64,000 bases of DNA from JAFAFN01 sp963707555 (lineage in GTDB: Bacteria; Actinomycetota; Acidimicrobiia; Acidimicrobiales; Microtrichaceae): contig CAVPQM010000020.1 of NCBI GenBank assembly GCA_963707555.1, forward strand, positions 186,001 through 250,000, in the 5' to 3' direction. The position numbers and the translations under genes are program-made. The stretch's first letter is position 1, and every line of letters starts with the position of its first letter. The notes under the pieces are model-generated. The model was not told where the DNA came from, did no database searches, and worked only from the letters and a program-made list of their open reading frames with translations. This document shows, piece after piece, positions 8,487 through 18,528 of the stretch.

Positions 8487-9223
8487 CGCGCTCTCGGTCC
8501 GCTACGGCGGCGTGCACGCCGTCCGGGACCTCTCGCTCACCGTGCCGGACTCGGGCATCGTGGCGCTGCTGGGCGCCAATGGCGCCGGCAAGACGACGTC
8601 GTTGCGGGCGATCACAGGGCTGACCCGACCGGCGTCGGGGACGGTCCGATTCGCCGGCGAGGACATCACCGGCCGGGCCCCGCACCGCATCGTCGAGTCC
8701 GGGCTGGTGCACGTCCCGAGGTCGTCGCGTCTTCGGACCCCTCACGGTCGAGGAGAACCTGATGCTGGGGGCGTACAACGGTCGTGCCGAGGACGTGGGG
8801 TCCACGCTCGGGACGGTGTACGAGATGTTCCCGATCCTGGCCGAGCGTGGGAAGCTCGACACGGTGTGCTCTCGGGTGGCGAGCAGCAGATGCTCGCGTT
8901 CGGACAGCGCGCTGATGGGCGCGCCACGGCTGATAGCGATGGACGAGCCGTCGATGGGTCTCGCCCCGATGATGGTCGACCGCATCCTCGCCTCGATCCG
9001 CGACATCGCCGAGAGCGGGTTGGCGGTGCTGCTCGTCGAGCAGAACGTCTCGGCGACCCTCGAGATCGCCGACACCGCCTACGTCATGGACCTCGGAGAG
9101 GTCCGTCGCAGCGGCACGCCCGAGGAGCTCGCCCGGTTCGACCTGGTCGGCGAGCTGCTCGGCACGGTCGCCCACGCCGCTGACGGCACCTCGTCGTCGG
9201 CCGTCGCACGAGAGGACACCTGA
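8467..9223 (+). pseudogene. LivF-type ABC transporter ATPase, several frame breaks
   Basis: Starts at the ATG 8467 with GGAGCACG upstream. Walker A (GANGAGKTT) is near residue 36. Frame breaks follow near 8722 (one G missing before the ENLMLGAYNGR segment), near 8868 (just before the LSGGEQQML signature) and near 8912. The C-terminal half, with IAMDEPSMGLAPMM (Walker B) and VLLVEQNVSATLEIA, is intact. Repaired, it would be a normal LivF of about 250 aa. Its stop overlaps the next ATG (TGATG). Confidence 0.75.
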
Positions 9224-10910
9224 TGGACCCAGCACCTGCTGCAGCTCCGACGCGCATCGCCCTGGTGGGCGGAACTGTCGTGGACGGGTCGGGAGCACCC
9301 GGCTTCGTCGCCGACGTGGTGCTCGAAGGCGATCGCATCGTGGCGGTGCGCCGACCCGGAGAATCACCTGTCGAGGCGGACGAGACGATCGACGTGAGCG
9401 GTTCGATCGTCGCGCCGGGTTTCATCGACGTGCACACGCACTACGACGCACAGGTGCTCTGGGACGGTGACCTCACACCGTCGGCCTGGCACGGGATCAC
9501 GACCGTGGTGATGGGCAACTGCGGGTTCGGCATCGCCCCGACCCGTCCTGAGGGCCGCGAGACGATCGTGCTGACGCTCGAGAACGTCGAGGGCATGTCG
9601 GCAGTCGCGCTCGGCGAGGGCATCCCCTGGGGGTTCGAGAGCTTCCCCGAGTTCCTCGACGAGGTCGACCGGCGGGACAAGCGGCTGAACGTGGCTGCCC
9701 TCGTCGGGCACACGCCGGTGCGCCTCTTCGTGCTGGGCGACGAGGCGAGCGACCGCGAGGCGACGGCCGACGAGGTAGCGATGATGTCCGCCCTGGTCGA
9801 GGAGGCGGTCGCCGCAGGCGCGCTCGGGTTCGCCAGCTCCAAGGGCGCCGTGCACAACGGTGCCCACGGCAAGCCTGTGCCGAGCCGGTTGGCCGACCTC
9901 GACGAGCTGGTCCAGCTGACCTCGGCGGCAGGTCGCGCCGGTGCCCGCATCGTGCAGTGCAATGTCGGACCGGGCCTGGGGGTCGAGGAGCTCGCTCGGG
10001 TCTCGGAACGATCCGGCACGAGGATTTGCTTCACGCCCCTGTTCGCCAACGGCGACGGCACGGCGCCCGAGCTGATGGCGGGAATCGGTGACCTGCCCGG
10101 CGACGTGTGGGGCCAGTTCGGCTGCCGTCCGATCGTGATGCAGATCCAGATGGCCGACCCCTACCCGTTCGGCGCGATCGACGCGTTCGCCGAGATCCTC
10201 AGCCTCTCGCACGAGGGTCGCGTCGAGCGCTACCGCGACGAGCGGTGGAGGGAACGTGCTCGCGCCGGCTACGACGACTGGGAGGCCTCGGGCGCGAGCC
10301 AAGGCTCTCTCGGATGCTCATCGCCGAGACCGAGCAGCGTCCGGAGCTAATCGGTCGGGCGGTACCGGAGCTCGCCGATGAATTGGGCACACACCCGGTC
10401 GACGTGATGCTCGACGTGAGCGAGCCGGAGGACCACCGGGTCCGCTTCACGATGGTGCTCGCCAACCACGACACCGACGAGATCGCCGAGCTGCTCCAGT
10501 TGCCGCGTGCCGTCGTCGGTCTGTCGGACGCCGGTGCTCACGCGAGCCAGCTCTGCGACGCGGTCTTCTCGACCGCGATGTTCCAGGAGTGGGTTCGTGA
10601 CCGCAACGTGCTCACGCTCGAGCAGGCCGTGCACCACCTGACCGGTAAGCCGGCCGAGGTGTTTGGTCTTGCCGAGCGGGGCCGACTCGAGCCGGGTGGC
10701 GTCGCGGACGTCGTGGTCTTCTCCGCCGACGAGATCGCACCGGAGCCGCCGCGGCGGGAGTACGACCTCCCCGGCGGCGCCGATCGACTCGTGGCCGGCA
10801 GTCGGGGAATCCGCCACGTCTTCGTGAACGGGATCCGGGTGTGGGCCGACGGCGTGCCCACCGCCCCGGCGACGATGCCAGGCCGCCTGCTGCGCAACGG
10901 AGCGGGCTGA
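9223..10910 (+). pseudogene. D-aminoacylase-like amidohydrolase (N-acyl-D-amino-acid deacylase family), one frame break
   Basis: About 562 codons once one missing base near 10305-10315 is restored. The N-terminus has the amidohydrolase beta-sandwich (TVVDGSGAPGF) and the metal motif FIDVHTHYDAQ near residue 67, followed by VMGNCGFGIAP, where the cysteine is the extra metal ligand typical of D-aminoacylases. After the break, VGLSDAGAHASQLCD carries the late Asp and His ligands, and the C-terminal ARERGxLxPG-like segment is present (LAERGRLEPGGVADVVVF). It would release an amino acid or amine from an N-acyl substrate, probably supplying the oxidation genes downstream. It is coupled to both neighbours by TGATG overlaps. 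Confidence 0.8.
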
Positions 10911-11783
10911 TGCGCTTCACCACCCTGGACGGCAGGGCGACGCTCGTCGCGCGGAGGTCGGGCGCACGACCTCGAGCGAGCAACCGCCGGCGAGTTCGGC
11001 CACGACCCGATCCAGGCGTACGAGCGGTGGGACGAGCTGCGGCGCTGGGCCGACGGCGCACACCTCGAGCCTGCCGAAGGACGGGCGGTCGGGAGCGGTG
11101 GGCCGCCCTCGCCGACCGCACGTCAGGTGGTCGGGATCGGGCTCAACTACCACGCCCACGCTCTCGAGCTCGGCCTCGACGATCCCGACGAGCCGGTCAT
11201 GTTCGCCAAGCTGCCCAGCTGTCTGACCGGTCCGGTGGGAGAGGTGCGACTCCTCAACGACACCGTCGACTGGGAGGCCGAGCTGGTGGTGGTGATCGGA
11301 CGACGCTGCAACGAGGTCCCGGTCGCTGCTGCGTGGGACCACGTCGCCGGGCTCACCGTGGGTCAGGACTTCAGCGACCGCACCCGTCAGGCCGCCGGCC
11401 CGGTCGACCAGCTCAGCGTCGCGAAGTCGGCGCCGACATTCGGGCCGACCGGGCCGTGGCTGGTGAGCACCGATGAACTGGGATCGTTGGGCGGGTTGGA
11501 GATGAGCTGCTCGCTCAACGGGACGGTCGTGCAACGCACCGACCTCGACGACATGGTCTTCGGTGTCGACGAGCTGGTGTCGCGGGTGTCCGCAGCCGTC
11601 GAGCTGCTGCCGGGAGACCTGGTCTTCACCGGGACGCCGGCCGGCTGCGGGGTGACGTCCGACCCGCAGCGCTACCTCCGGGAGGGTGATGTCGTCACCA
11701 CCCGGGTCGATCGCATCGGGGAGATGCGCCACATCTGTGTCGCTCCCCGCGAACGGGGAGGGGCCCCATGTACCTCGAACTGA
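10910..11783 (+). pseudogene. Fumarylacetoacetate hydrolase-family protein, one frame break
   Basis: The first 15 codons (MRFTTLDGRATLV) and the rest are in different frames, with a break near 10950-10965. The remainder is a clear FAHD-family enzyme: VVGIGLNYHAHALELGL, PVMFAKLPSC, the metal-binding VDWEAELVVVIG, and late segments LVFTGTPAGCGV and YLREGDVV. Family members are hydrolases, decarboxylases or hydratases acting on 2-keto or beta-diketo acids; the substrate here is unknown. Its 3' end overlaps the next gene by 16 nt, and it belongs to the same rightward operon. Confidence 0.78.
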
Positions 11784-12910
11784 ACCTGTCTGACCCCGAC
11801 TGGGCCCCGGCGACCGTGGCGTCGCTGGAAGCCTTCGCCGGGACCCACGCCGAGGAGCTGCGGGAGGCCCGCCGATCGGGCACCTTCCTGCGCGACCTGT
11901 ACCGCGAGATGGGCCGGCACGGCTGGGTCGGACCGTCGACCCCGGCGGCGCACGGCGGTGCGGGAGGCGGTGTCGCCGAGTATTGCCTGATCGAAGAAGA
12001 GGTCGGGCGGCTGGGCCTCATCCCGCCGCAGGTCTCGATCCAGGGGCAGCGCTGGCTCCTGGAATGGGGGAGCGCCGAGCAGCAGGACCGCTACCTCGAG
12101 GGCATGGCCACTGGAGAGATCGTCTTCTCCGAGTCGATCTCGGAGCCGGGGGTCGGCTCGGCCCTCCACGAGATGACCTCCACCGCCCGTCGTGATGGTT
12201 CGGACTGGATCCTCCGTGGGCACAAGACCCACGTGAACCTGGGGAGCGAGAGCGACGTCACTCTGGTGTACGCGATGGCTCCCGAGGGCCTCACCGCTTT
12301 CTTCGTCGACACCGATCTGCCAGGCGTGTCCCGATGGAAGACCGATCCTGTCGGGCTCCGACTGATCCCCACCGCCGATGTGGTCCTCGACGAGGTCCGT
12401 GTGCCGGACGCGGCCGTGCTGGGGGAGGTCGGCAAGGGCATCGACACCTTCTTCACCACGTTCAACATCAGCCGGCTGGGCAACGCGTCCGAACTGATCG
12501 GTCTCGCTCGTCGAGCACTCGGCGACGGACTCGACTATGCGAAGGCGCGTCGGGTCGGCGAGGCGGTCGTCGCCGACTTCCAGGGTCTGCGATGGATCGC
12601 CGCTGACATGTTCGGTGAGCTGTACGGGGCGTCGCTGGCTCGGGACCGGGCGGCGAACATGGCCGATCGCGACGAGGACCACACGCTCGAGACGAGCCTC
12701 GCCAAGAAGCTCGCGATCGAGGCGTCCGAGATGGCGATGCAGGGAGTGTTCTCGCTCGTCGGCGGTCACGGGCTGTACCACGACACCGAGTACGTGGCGA
12801 TCTCGAACGACGTGAAGGTGCTCCGGATCGCGGGCGGGTCGCTCGAGATCCTCCGCAACCACATCGCCAAGCGACTGGTCCAGTCGTCCGACTACGAGGG
12901 GATCCGATGA
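11768..12910 (+). CDS. Acyl-CoA dehydrogenase (first of a tandem pair)
   Basis: 380 aa and uninterrupted. The three-domain acyl-CoA dehydrogenase fold is visible: an N-terminal helical region with GRHGWVGPSTPAAHGGAG, a central beta region with IVFSESISEPGVGSAL and DWILRGHKTHVNLG, and a C-terminal helical FAD domain ending in LRIAGGSLEILRNHIAKRL. Where typical enzymes have YEGTSE with the catalytic glutamate, this protein has IAGGSLE, so the usual base is not at the usual place. The Met start follows a GGGGAGGGGCCCC ribosome site. It is strongly similar to the next gene, suggesting a duplication or a heteromeric pair. Confidence 0.88.
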   Translation: MYLELNLSDPDWAPATVASLEAFAGTHAEELREARRSGTFLRDLYREMGRHGWVGPSTPAAHGGAGGGVAEYCLIEEEVGRLGLIPPQVSIQGQRWLLEWGSAEQQDRYLEGMATGEIVFSESISEPGVGSALHEMTSTARRDGSDWILRGHKTHVNLGSESDVTLVYAMAPEGLTAFFVDTDLPGVSRWKTDPVGLRLIPTADVVLDEVRVPDAAVLGEVGKGIDTFFTTFNISRLGNASELIGLARRALGDGLDYAKARRVGEAVVADFQGLRWIAADMFGELYGASLARDRAANMADRDEDHTLETSLAKKLAIEASEMAMQGVFSLVGGHGLYHDTEYVAISNDVKVLRIAGGSLEILRNHIAKRLVQSSDYEGIR

Positions 12911-12923
12911 CACGGGAGGAGCC

Positions 12924-14067
12924 ATGTTCCCGCTGCTGAGCTTCGAGCACGACGACTGGCCGGCGCTGTCCGCGAAGGAGCTCGAGGTATTCGCCGAGGA
13001 GGTCGGCCCCGAGCTGGTCGAGGCGGAGCGTGCCGGACGGTTCCCGCAGGAGATCTACCGCGAGATCGGTCGAGCGCGGCTGGGTCGGGCCGATCACGCC
13101 ACGCACCCACGGCGGGCTCGGCGGCGGTGTCGCCGAGTACTGCTTCCTCCTCGAGGAGATCGGGCGTCGGGGCCTGGTGTCGACCCAGGTGTCGATCCAG
13201 GGCCAGCGATGGCTCCTCGACTGGGGTAGCGACGCACAGGTCGACCAGTACCTGGAGGGCATCGCCCGCGGCGAGATCATCTTCTCGGAGTCGATCTCCG
13301 AGCCCGGTGCCGGCTCGTCGCTGAAGTCGCTCGCGTCGACCACGACACGCGACGGCGACGACTGGATCCTCGACGGCCACAAGGTGCACGTGAACCTCGG
13401 CGCCGAGAGCGAGGTCACCCTGATGTACGCCATGGCGCCCGAGGGGCTGACGGCGTTCCTCGTCGACCAGTCGTCCCCGGGGGTCTCGAGCGTCGAGACC
13501 TCGGCGATCGGGCTCCGCCTGATGCCGACCGCAGAGGTGCACTTCGACTCGGTGCGGGTGCCGTCGAGCGCGGTGCTCGGCGAGCCCGGCCGTGGGCTCG
13601 AGACGTTCCTCTCCACCTTCAACATGAGCCGCCTCGGGAACGCGTCGGAGCTCATCGGCTACGGCCGTCGAGCGATGGAGCTCGGCATCGGGTACGCGGC
13701 CGAGCGTCGTATCGGCGACAGCCCGGTGGTCGGGTTCCAGGGCATCCAGTGGACGATCTCGGAGGCGTACGAGCGCCTCTACGCAGCGTCGCTGGCTCGC
13801 GACCACGCCGCCGGACTCGACGACGACCTGTACGTGCACGGCGTCGAGACCGCGCTGGCGAAGAAGCTCGCGATCGCTGCCGCCGAGTACACGACGAACG
13901 AGGTCTTCGCGCTCGTCGGCGGGCACGGGCTCTACACCGACCAGCCGTTCTCGCGGTTGCTCAACGACACCAAGGTGCTGCGAGTGGCAGGTGGATCGGT
14001 CGAGGTGATGCGCAACTTCATTGCTCGGTCGGTCATCTCCGGTGATCGTCACGGCGGTCTCGCATGA
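12924..14067 (+). pseudogene. Acyl-CoA dehydrogenase (second of the pair), one frame break
   Basis: A GGGAGGAGCC ribosome site precedes the ATG. The frame breaks at about 13071: YREIGR is followed by one extra base, after which RGWVGPITPRTHGGLGGGVAEY continues. The first paralogue shows exactly where the frame should run (YREMGRHGWVG), so the one-base gain is well located. The rest is intact, including IIFSESISEPGAGSSL and FALVGGHGLYTD. The C-terminal LRVAGGSVEVMRNFIA also lacks the usual catalytic YEGTSE. It ends in an ATGA overlap with the ligase gene. Confidence 0.82.
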
Positions 14068-15543
14068 ACCTCGCCCGCCTGCTCCGCGACCGCGCAGCGC
14101 GTGACCCGGACGCACGGTTCGGGACGACCGATGCCCCTCTGCGGAGCCGCCCGGCGGTCGAGCGGGCGAGTCGACTCGCCGAGCTGCTCGACGCCGAGGG
14201 CATCGGTGCAGGACAACGCGTGGCGCTGGTCGGCGCCACGAGCGCGGACTACCTGGTCGCCTGGGCGGGCCTGCAGCTGGCGGGCGCCGAGGCGGCGCTG
14301 ATCAATCCGAACTACCCGGGTCCGATGCTGGCCGAGCTCGTGCGACGGCTCGACCCCGTGGCCACGATCGTCGTCGAGCCGGGAGCCGACTGGTCCACGC
14401 TCGACGGACGGGTGCTCGACATCACCGGTGTCGCAGACGGGTCGGTGGTAATCGATGGCGTCACCACGAACCTGGCCGCGGGGATGTCGGAGCGCGCACC
14501 CGGGCTCGACCGCCCGCCGCACGCCATCGCCGGGTACATGCACACCTCGGGGACCACCGGTCCACCGAAGTTCTGCGCCCAGAGCCAGCGGTACTTCGTC
14601 GAGCTGGGCTCCGCCGTGCGCGTCGGCGCTCGAGCTGCGGCGTGACGACGTCGTCCTCGCCCCGCTGCCGATGTTCCACATCAATCCTCTGGGCTACGGC
14701 GTCGGTGCGGCGTTGAGCTCAGGCGCCGGACTGCTCGGCAGACGACGCTTCTCGGCGTCGGAGTTCTGGAGCGACGTCCGTCGGTTCGACGTGACCGCAC
14801 TTGTGCTGCACGGCCCGCCGCTCGAGATCCTGAAGCGTGGCGACACGGTCCGCAGTGGAGTTCGCACGATGTTCTGGGCCGACCTCGAGTTCATGGAGCG
14901 CTTCGACGTGCCGCTCGCGGTGAGCGCCTACGGATCGACCGAAGCGGCGGGCATCTCGAACTTGCAGCAGTGGACGGTGGCCTCCACCGCGGGCGGCCGG
15001 ACCGACCGACCTGTCGAGGATCGGCGGCGCATCGCGCACGGACCTGGAGTGGACCCTCGATGCGGGCGAGATCCTGGTGCACGAGCGCGAGCTGGGCTCC
15101 GGGACGATGTTCTCGGGCTACCTTCCGCGACGGATCGGTCGAGCCGGCCACCGATGCCGACGGGTGGTTCCGTACCGGTGACCTGGGTGCGAAGTGCCCC
15201 CAAGGACTTCGCTTCGTCGAACGACGGGCCGAATCGATCAGGGTGAAAGGGGAGTACGTGCCGATTCCGATGTTGGAGGAGCGCTACCGGGAGGTGCCCG
15301 GCATCGTGGACCTCGCGCTGTGGAAACGTCCAGGCGCCCTCGGCGACGACGAGCTGGTGCTGTTCACGGCGCCATCGTTGCCGGACACCGAGGTCCTCGC
15401 GCGCCGTGGCGGCAGAGCTGCCCGGTTTCATGCGACCCTCGTCGCTCGTGGCGGTCGCCGAGATCCCTCGTGACGACGGTGTGGGCAAGGTGCGACGTCG
15501 TCTGCTTGACTCGCTCGAGCGTCTCGACGAGGTCGAGCTGTGA
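14064..15543 (+). pseudogene. AMP-dependent acyl-CoA ligase, several frame breaks
   Basis: Adenylate-forming enzyme motifs are spread over different frames. The ATP-binding motif YMHTSGTTGPPKF (about residue 155) is followed by a break near 14625. APLPMFHINPLGYG and VSAYGSTEAAGI come next, a break near 15000, then TDADGWFRTGDLGAKCPQG and a further break near 15400. The C-terminal PRDDGVGKVRRRLLDSLER carries the lysine typical of the C-terminal lid. Repaired, it is a ligase of about 490 aa that would activate a carboxylic acid for the two acyl-CoA dehydrogenases upstream. Its final GTGA overlaps the next gene's start. Confidence 0.75.
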
Positions 15544-16553
15544 ACGCCGTGGAGCCGCCGCGGGTCGTGCCGGTGCTGGGGGCAGGGGCGATCGGCTGCG
15601 GCGTCGGCATGGCGCTGGCCGCTTCCGGAGTGCGTCCGCTGCTCGTCTCGGACTGGGAGGAGCACGTGGCGGCGATCCGTCGCCGCGGTCTGCTCGTCGG
15701 CATGCCGGACGGCAGCGAGGTCCAGGTGCCGGCGGACGCGACGACCACCGACGAGCTCGTGCGGTCGGGTCGGACGTTTCCGCTCGCGTACCTCGCGAGC
15801 AAGTGTCAGGGCACGGTGCGCAACGCCGAAGCCCTGGTCGAGGTGCTCGACCCCGACGGCTGCGTCGTGACGGTCCAGAACGGGATCAACACCGACGTGC
15901 TCGCCGAGCACCTTGGCGTCTCCCGGGTCATCGGCGGCGCCTCGGTCTTCGGAGCGGTGCGCACCGGTCCCGGCGCCGTTCGGCGGACGGGTGCCTCGTC
16001 GTGGATGGTGATCGGCGAGCTCGAGGGCGGGACGACCCGACGGGTCGAGGAGATCGCTGCGCTGACGTCGTCCGGCGACTGGCGCACCGACGTCTCACCC
16101 GACGTGCTGGGCGTGCTCTGGGCGAAGCTGATCAACAACAGCCAGGTCAACGCGCTGTCCGTGCTCGGCGGCTGGACCGTCGAGGAGCTGATGGCGGACG
16201 ACCGGGCACGTCGGGTCGCGATGGACATGCTCGTCGAGGGTGTCGCGGTCGCGGCTGCGGTCGGCGTGCGACCTCAGCCGTTGCCGACGATCGACATCGC
16301 CGCGCTCGCCGACGTCGCAGCGACGGACCCTGCCGCCGTCGAGGTCGACCTGCGTCGCTTCGGCGAGCTCTTCCCGGGCACGCGGGTGTCGTCGCTCCAG
16401 GACGTCGACGCCGGCCGGAGCACCGAACTGCCCTGGTTCACCGGACACGTCGTCGACACCGGGGCGGCCCACGGCGTCCCGACCCCGGTGTGCGCGACGG
16501 TGCTGGACGCGGCACTGCGCATCGACGCGGAGAACCACGTACGCCCGAGCTGA
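15540..16553 (+). CDS. Ketopantoate reductase-family oxidoreductase (ApbA/PanE-like)
   Basis: 337 aa and intact. The N-terminal Rossmann fold has VPVLGAGAIGCGVGMALA, an NADPH-type GxGxxG loop, and the centre has LASKCQGTVRNAEAL and VTVQNGINTD. The C-terminal helical domain contains WAKLINNSQVNALSVLGG, the conserved K-N-N segment of 2-dehydropantoate 2-reductases. A GTG start overlapping the ligase stop (GTGA) is chosen. Inside a catabolic operon it more likely reduces or oxidises a 2-keto or 2-hydroxy acid of the pathway than makes pantoate; that is inference. Confidence 0.82.
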   Translation: MNAVEPPRVVPVLGAGAIGCGVGMALAASGVRPLLVSDWEEHVAAIRRRGLLVGMPDGSEVQVPADATTTDELVRSGRTFPLAYLASKCQGTVRNAEALVEVLDPDGCVVTVQNGINTDVLAEHLGVSRVIGGASVFGAVRTGPGAVRRTGASSWMVIGELEGGTTRRVEEIAALTSSGDWRTDVSPDVLGVLWAKLINNSQVNALSVLGGWTVEELMADDRARRVAMDMLVEGVAVAAAVGVRPQPLPTIDIAALADVAATDPAAVEVDLRRFGELFPGTRVSSLQDVDAGRSTELPWFTGHVVDTGAAHGVPTPVCATVLDAALRIDAENHVRPS

Positions 16554-16589
16554 TCGACGCCACGCTCATCGCCGCAGAGGAGGGACGAC

Positions 16590-17542
16590 GTGTCCACTGA
16601 CGATCCGTTCGAGCTGTACCGACGGATGGTGCTCATCCGGGAGTTCGAGGAGACCACCATCGAGGTGTACCGCGCTGGCGAGATGCCGGGCCTCGCGCAC
16701 TCCTACGCGGGGCAGGAGGCGTCCGCGGTCGGGACCTGTGCCGCATTGCGGACCCACGACACCATCACCGAGTACGCACCGTGGGCACGGCCACATCCTC
16801 GCCAAGGGGGCAGATCCCGCCCGGATGATGCTCGAGATCATGGGCAAGGAGGACGGCTACTGCCGTCGGGCGTGGTGGCTCGATGCACATCGCCGACGTC
16901 TCGCTCGGGGTGCTCGGCGCCAACGGCGTGGTCGCCGGTGGCGTGGGCATTGCTCTCGGCGCAGCGCTCTCGTCGCGTCGGCTGGGCGAGGACCGGGTGT
17001 CGGTCGCGTTCATCGGCGACGGTGCCATGAACCAGGGCGTCACCTTCGAGGTGCTCAACATGGCGGCGTTGTGGCAGCTGCCGCTCCTCGTGGTGTGCGA
17101 GAACAACCTCTACGGGCAGTACAGCGCTCTGGCCGACACGTTGGCCGGCGCGGTCTCAGATCGCGCACGCATCTTCGGCATCGATGCCGTCGGTGCCGAC
17201 GGCATGGACGTCGAGGACGTCCTCGCGGTGGTGTCGGTCCAGGTCGAGCGGGCCCGTGCCGCAGGTGGGCCGTCGTTCGTGGAGCTCCGCACGTACCGCT
17301 ACGGCGGCCACCACGTGGCCGAGGTGAAGTCCGACTACCGCACCGAGGATGAGATCGCCGACTGGCGGGCTCGCGACCCGATCGTGCGGTACCGAGAACG
17401 CCTCATCGATCGGGGGGTGCCGGCCGGCACCCTCGACGCGATCGACGCCGAGTCGGCAGCGAGAGGTCGCACGGCGCGCGAGGTCGGGCTCGCCGGCGCG
17501 TGCCCGATCCGTCCGACCCTCTACGAGGAGGTCTACGCGTGA
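16590..17542 (+). pseudogene. 2-oxoacid dehydrogenase E1 alpha subunit (TPP-dependent), two frame breaks
   Basis: GTG start with a GAGGAGGGA ribosome site. MVLIREFEETTIEVYRAGEM and LAHSYAGQEASAVG are typical of acetoin/pyruvate dehydrogenase E1 alpha. An extra G near 16773 interrupts TEY-HRGHGHILAKG, and an extra C near 16868 interrupts YCR-GRGGSMHIAD. After that the frame is clean, with the thiamine-diphosphate motif starting GDGAMNQG and ending VVCENN, then YRYGGHHVAEVK. Removing two bases gives about 317 codons, the normal length. It overlaps the E1 beta start by GTGA. Confidence 0.82.
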
Positions 17543-18528
17543 GCGGACCGACGCGCGTTGACGATCGGCCAAGCACTGAACGAGGTGCTGCGAGACGAGA
17601 TGCGACAGGACCCAACGGTGGTCTGCTGGGGCGAGAACGTGGCCGCCGCCGGCGGACTCGTTCGCCGTGACCAAGGGCCTGCTCGAGCGAGTTCGGCGCC
17701 GAGCGGATCTTCGATACGCCGATCTCCGAGGCCGGCTGGACCGGCATGGCGATCGGCGCCGCGCTCACCGGCATGCGCCCGGTGCTCGACATGATGTTCA
17801 GCGACTTCTCGCTGCTCGCGATGGACCAGATCATCAACCAGGCTGCGCATCTCCGCTACATGACCGGCGGACAGACCGAGATGCCGCTGCGTGATCCGCA
17901 TGCCGACCGGCGCCGGCGCAGCGTACGCGGCGCAGCACTCGCAGACGCTCTACGGGATGTACGCCTACATCCCGGGGCTCACGGGTGGTCGTGCCGTCGA
18001 ACCCGGCCGACGCAGCGGGACTGCTGAGGTCGGCGATCCGCGACCCCAACCCCGTGCTGTTCTTCGAGCACAAGACCCAGTACGGCCGACGTGGGCCGGT
18101 GCCCGACGGGGATCACACCGTGCCGCTCGGGTCTGCAGCAGTGGTCCGCGACGGCACCGACGTGACGATCGTCGCGGTCGGGGCGCACGTGCACACAGCG
18201 CTCGAGGTCGCCGAGTCCATGTCGAGACGACGCGAGCATCGGTGTCGTCGACGTCCGGTCCCTCGCTCCGCTCGACGTCGACCTGCTCGCGCGACGCAGG
18301 TCAGCGGACGCGGTCGGTGTGTGGTCGTGGACGAGGGGCACCGCAGCCTTCGGACCGGGCGCGGAGCTCGCGGCGACCATCGCCGAGCACGCGTTCGACT
18401 ACCTGCACGAGCCGGTGCGTCGCCTGTGCGGTGCCGACACCCCGGTGCCGTTCGCCCCGTCGCTCGAGGACGCCTTCGTCCCGAGTGCCGACCGGCTCGA
18501 GGCGATGATCCGGGAGATGGCTCGATGA
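17539..18528 (+). pseudogene. 2-oxoacid dehydrogenase E1 beta subunit, several frame breaks
   Basis: The likely start is the GTG at 17539, overlapping the E1 alpha stop, with a break after about 7 codons before LTIGQALNEVLRDEM; otherwise a TTG at 17558 would be used. Further breaks fall near 17655, 17895, 17985, 18225 and 18295. Pieces in order are VVCWGENVAA, TPISEAGWTGMAIGAALTGM, SDFSLLAMDQIINQAA, PTGAGAAYAAQHSQTLYG, VVVPSNPADAAGLLRSAI and VRRLCGADTPVPFAPSLED, exactly the order of transketolase-type E1 beta subunits. The catalytic complex would pair with the E1 alpha and E2 beside it. Confidence 0.78.

Noticed and set aside
15540..16553. Pantothenate biosynthesis role for the ketopantoate reductase-like gene
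   Set aside because: No other pantothenate gene is near, and it is overlapped by catabolic genes, so only the family is called.
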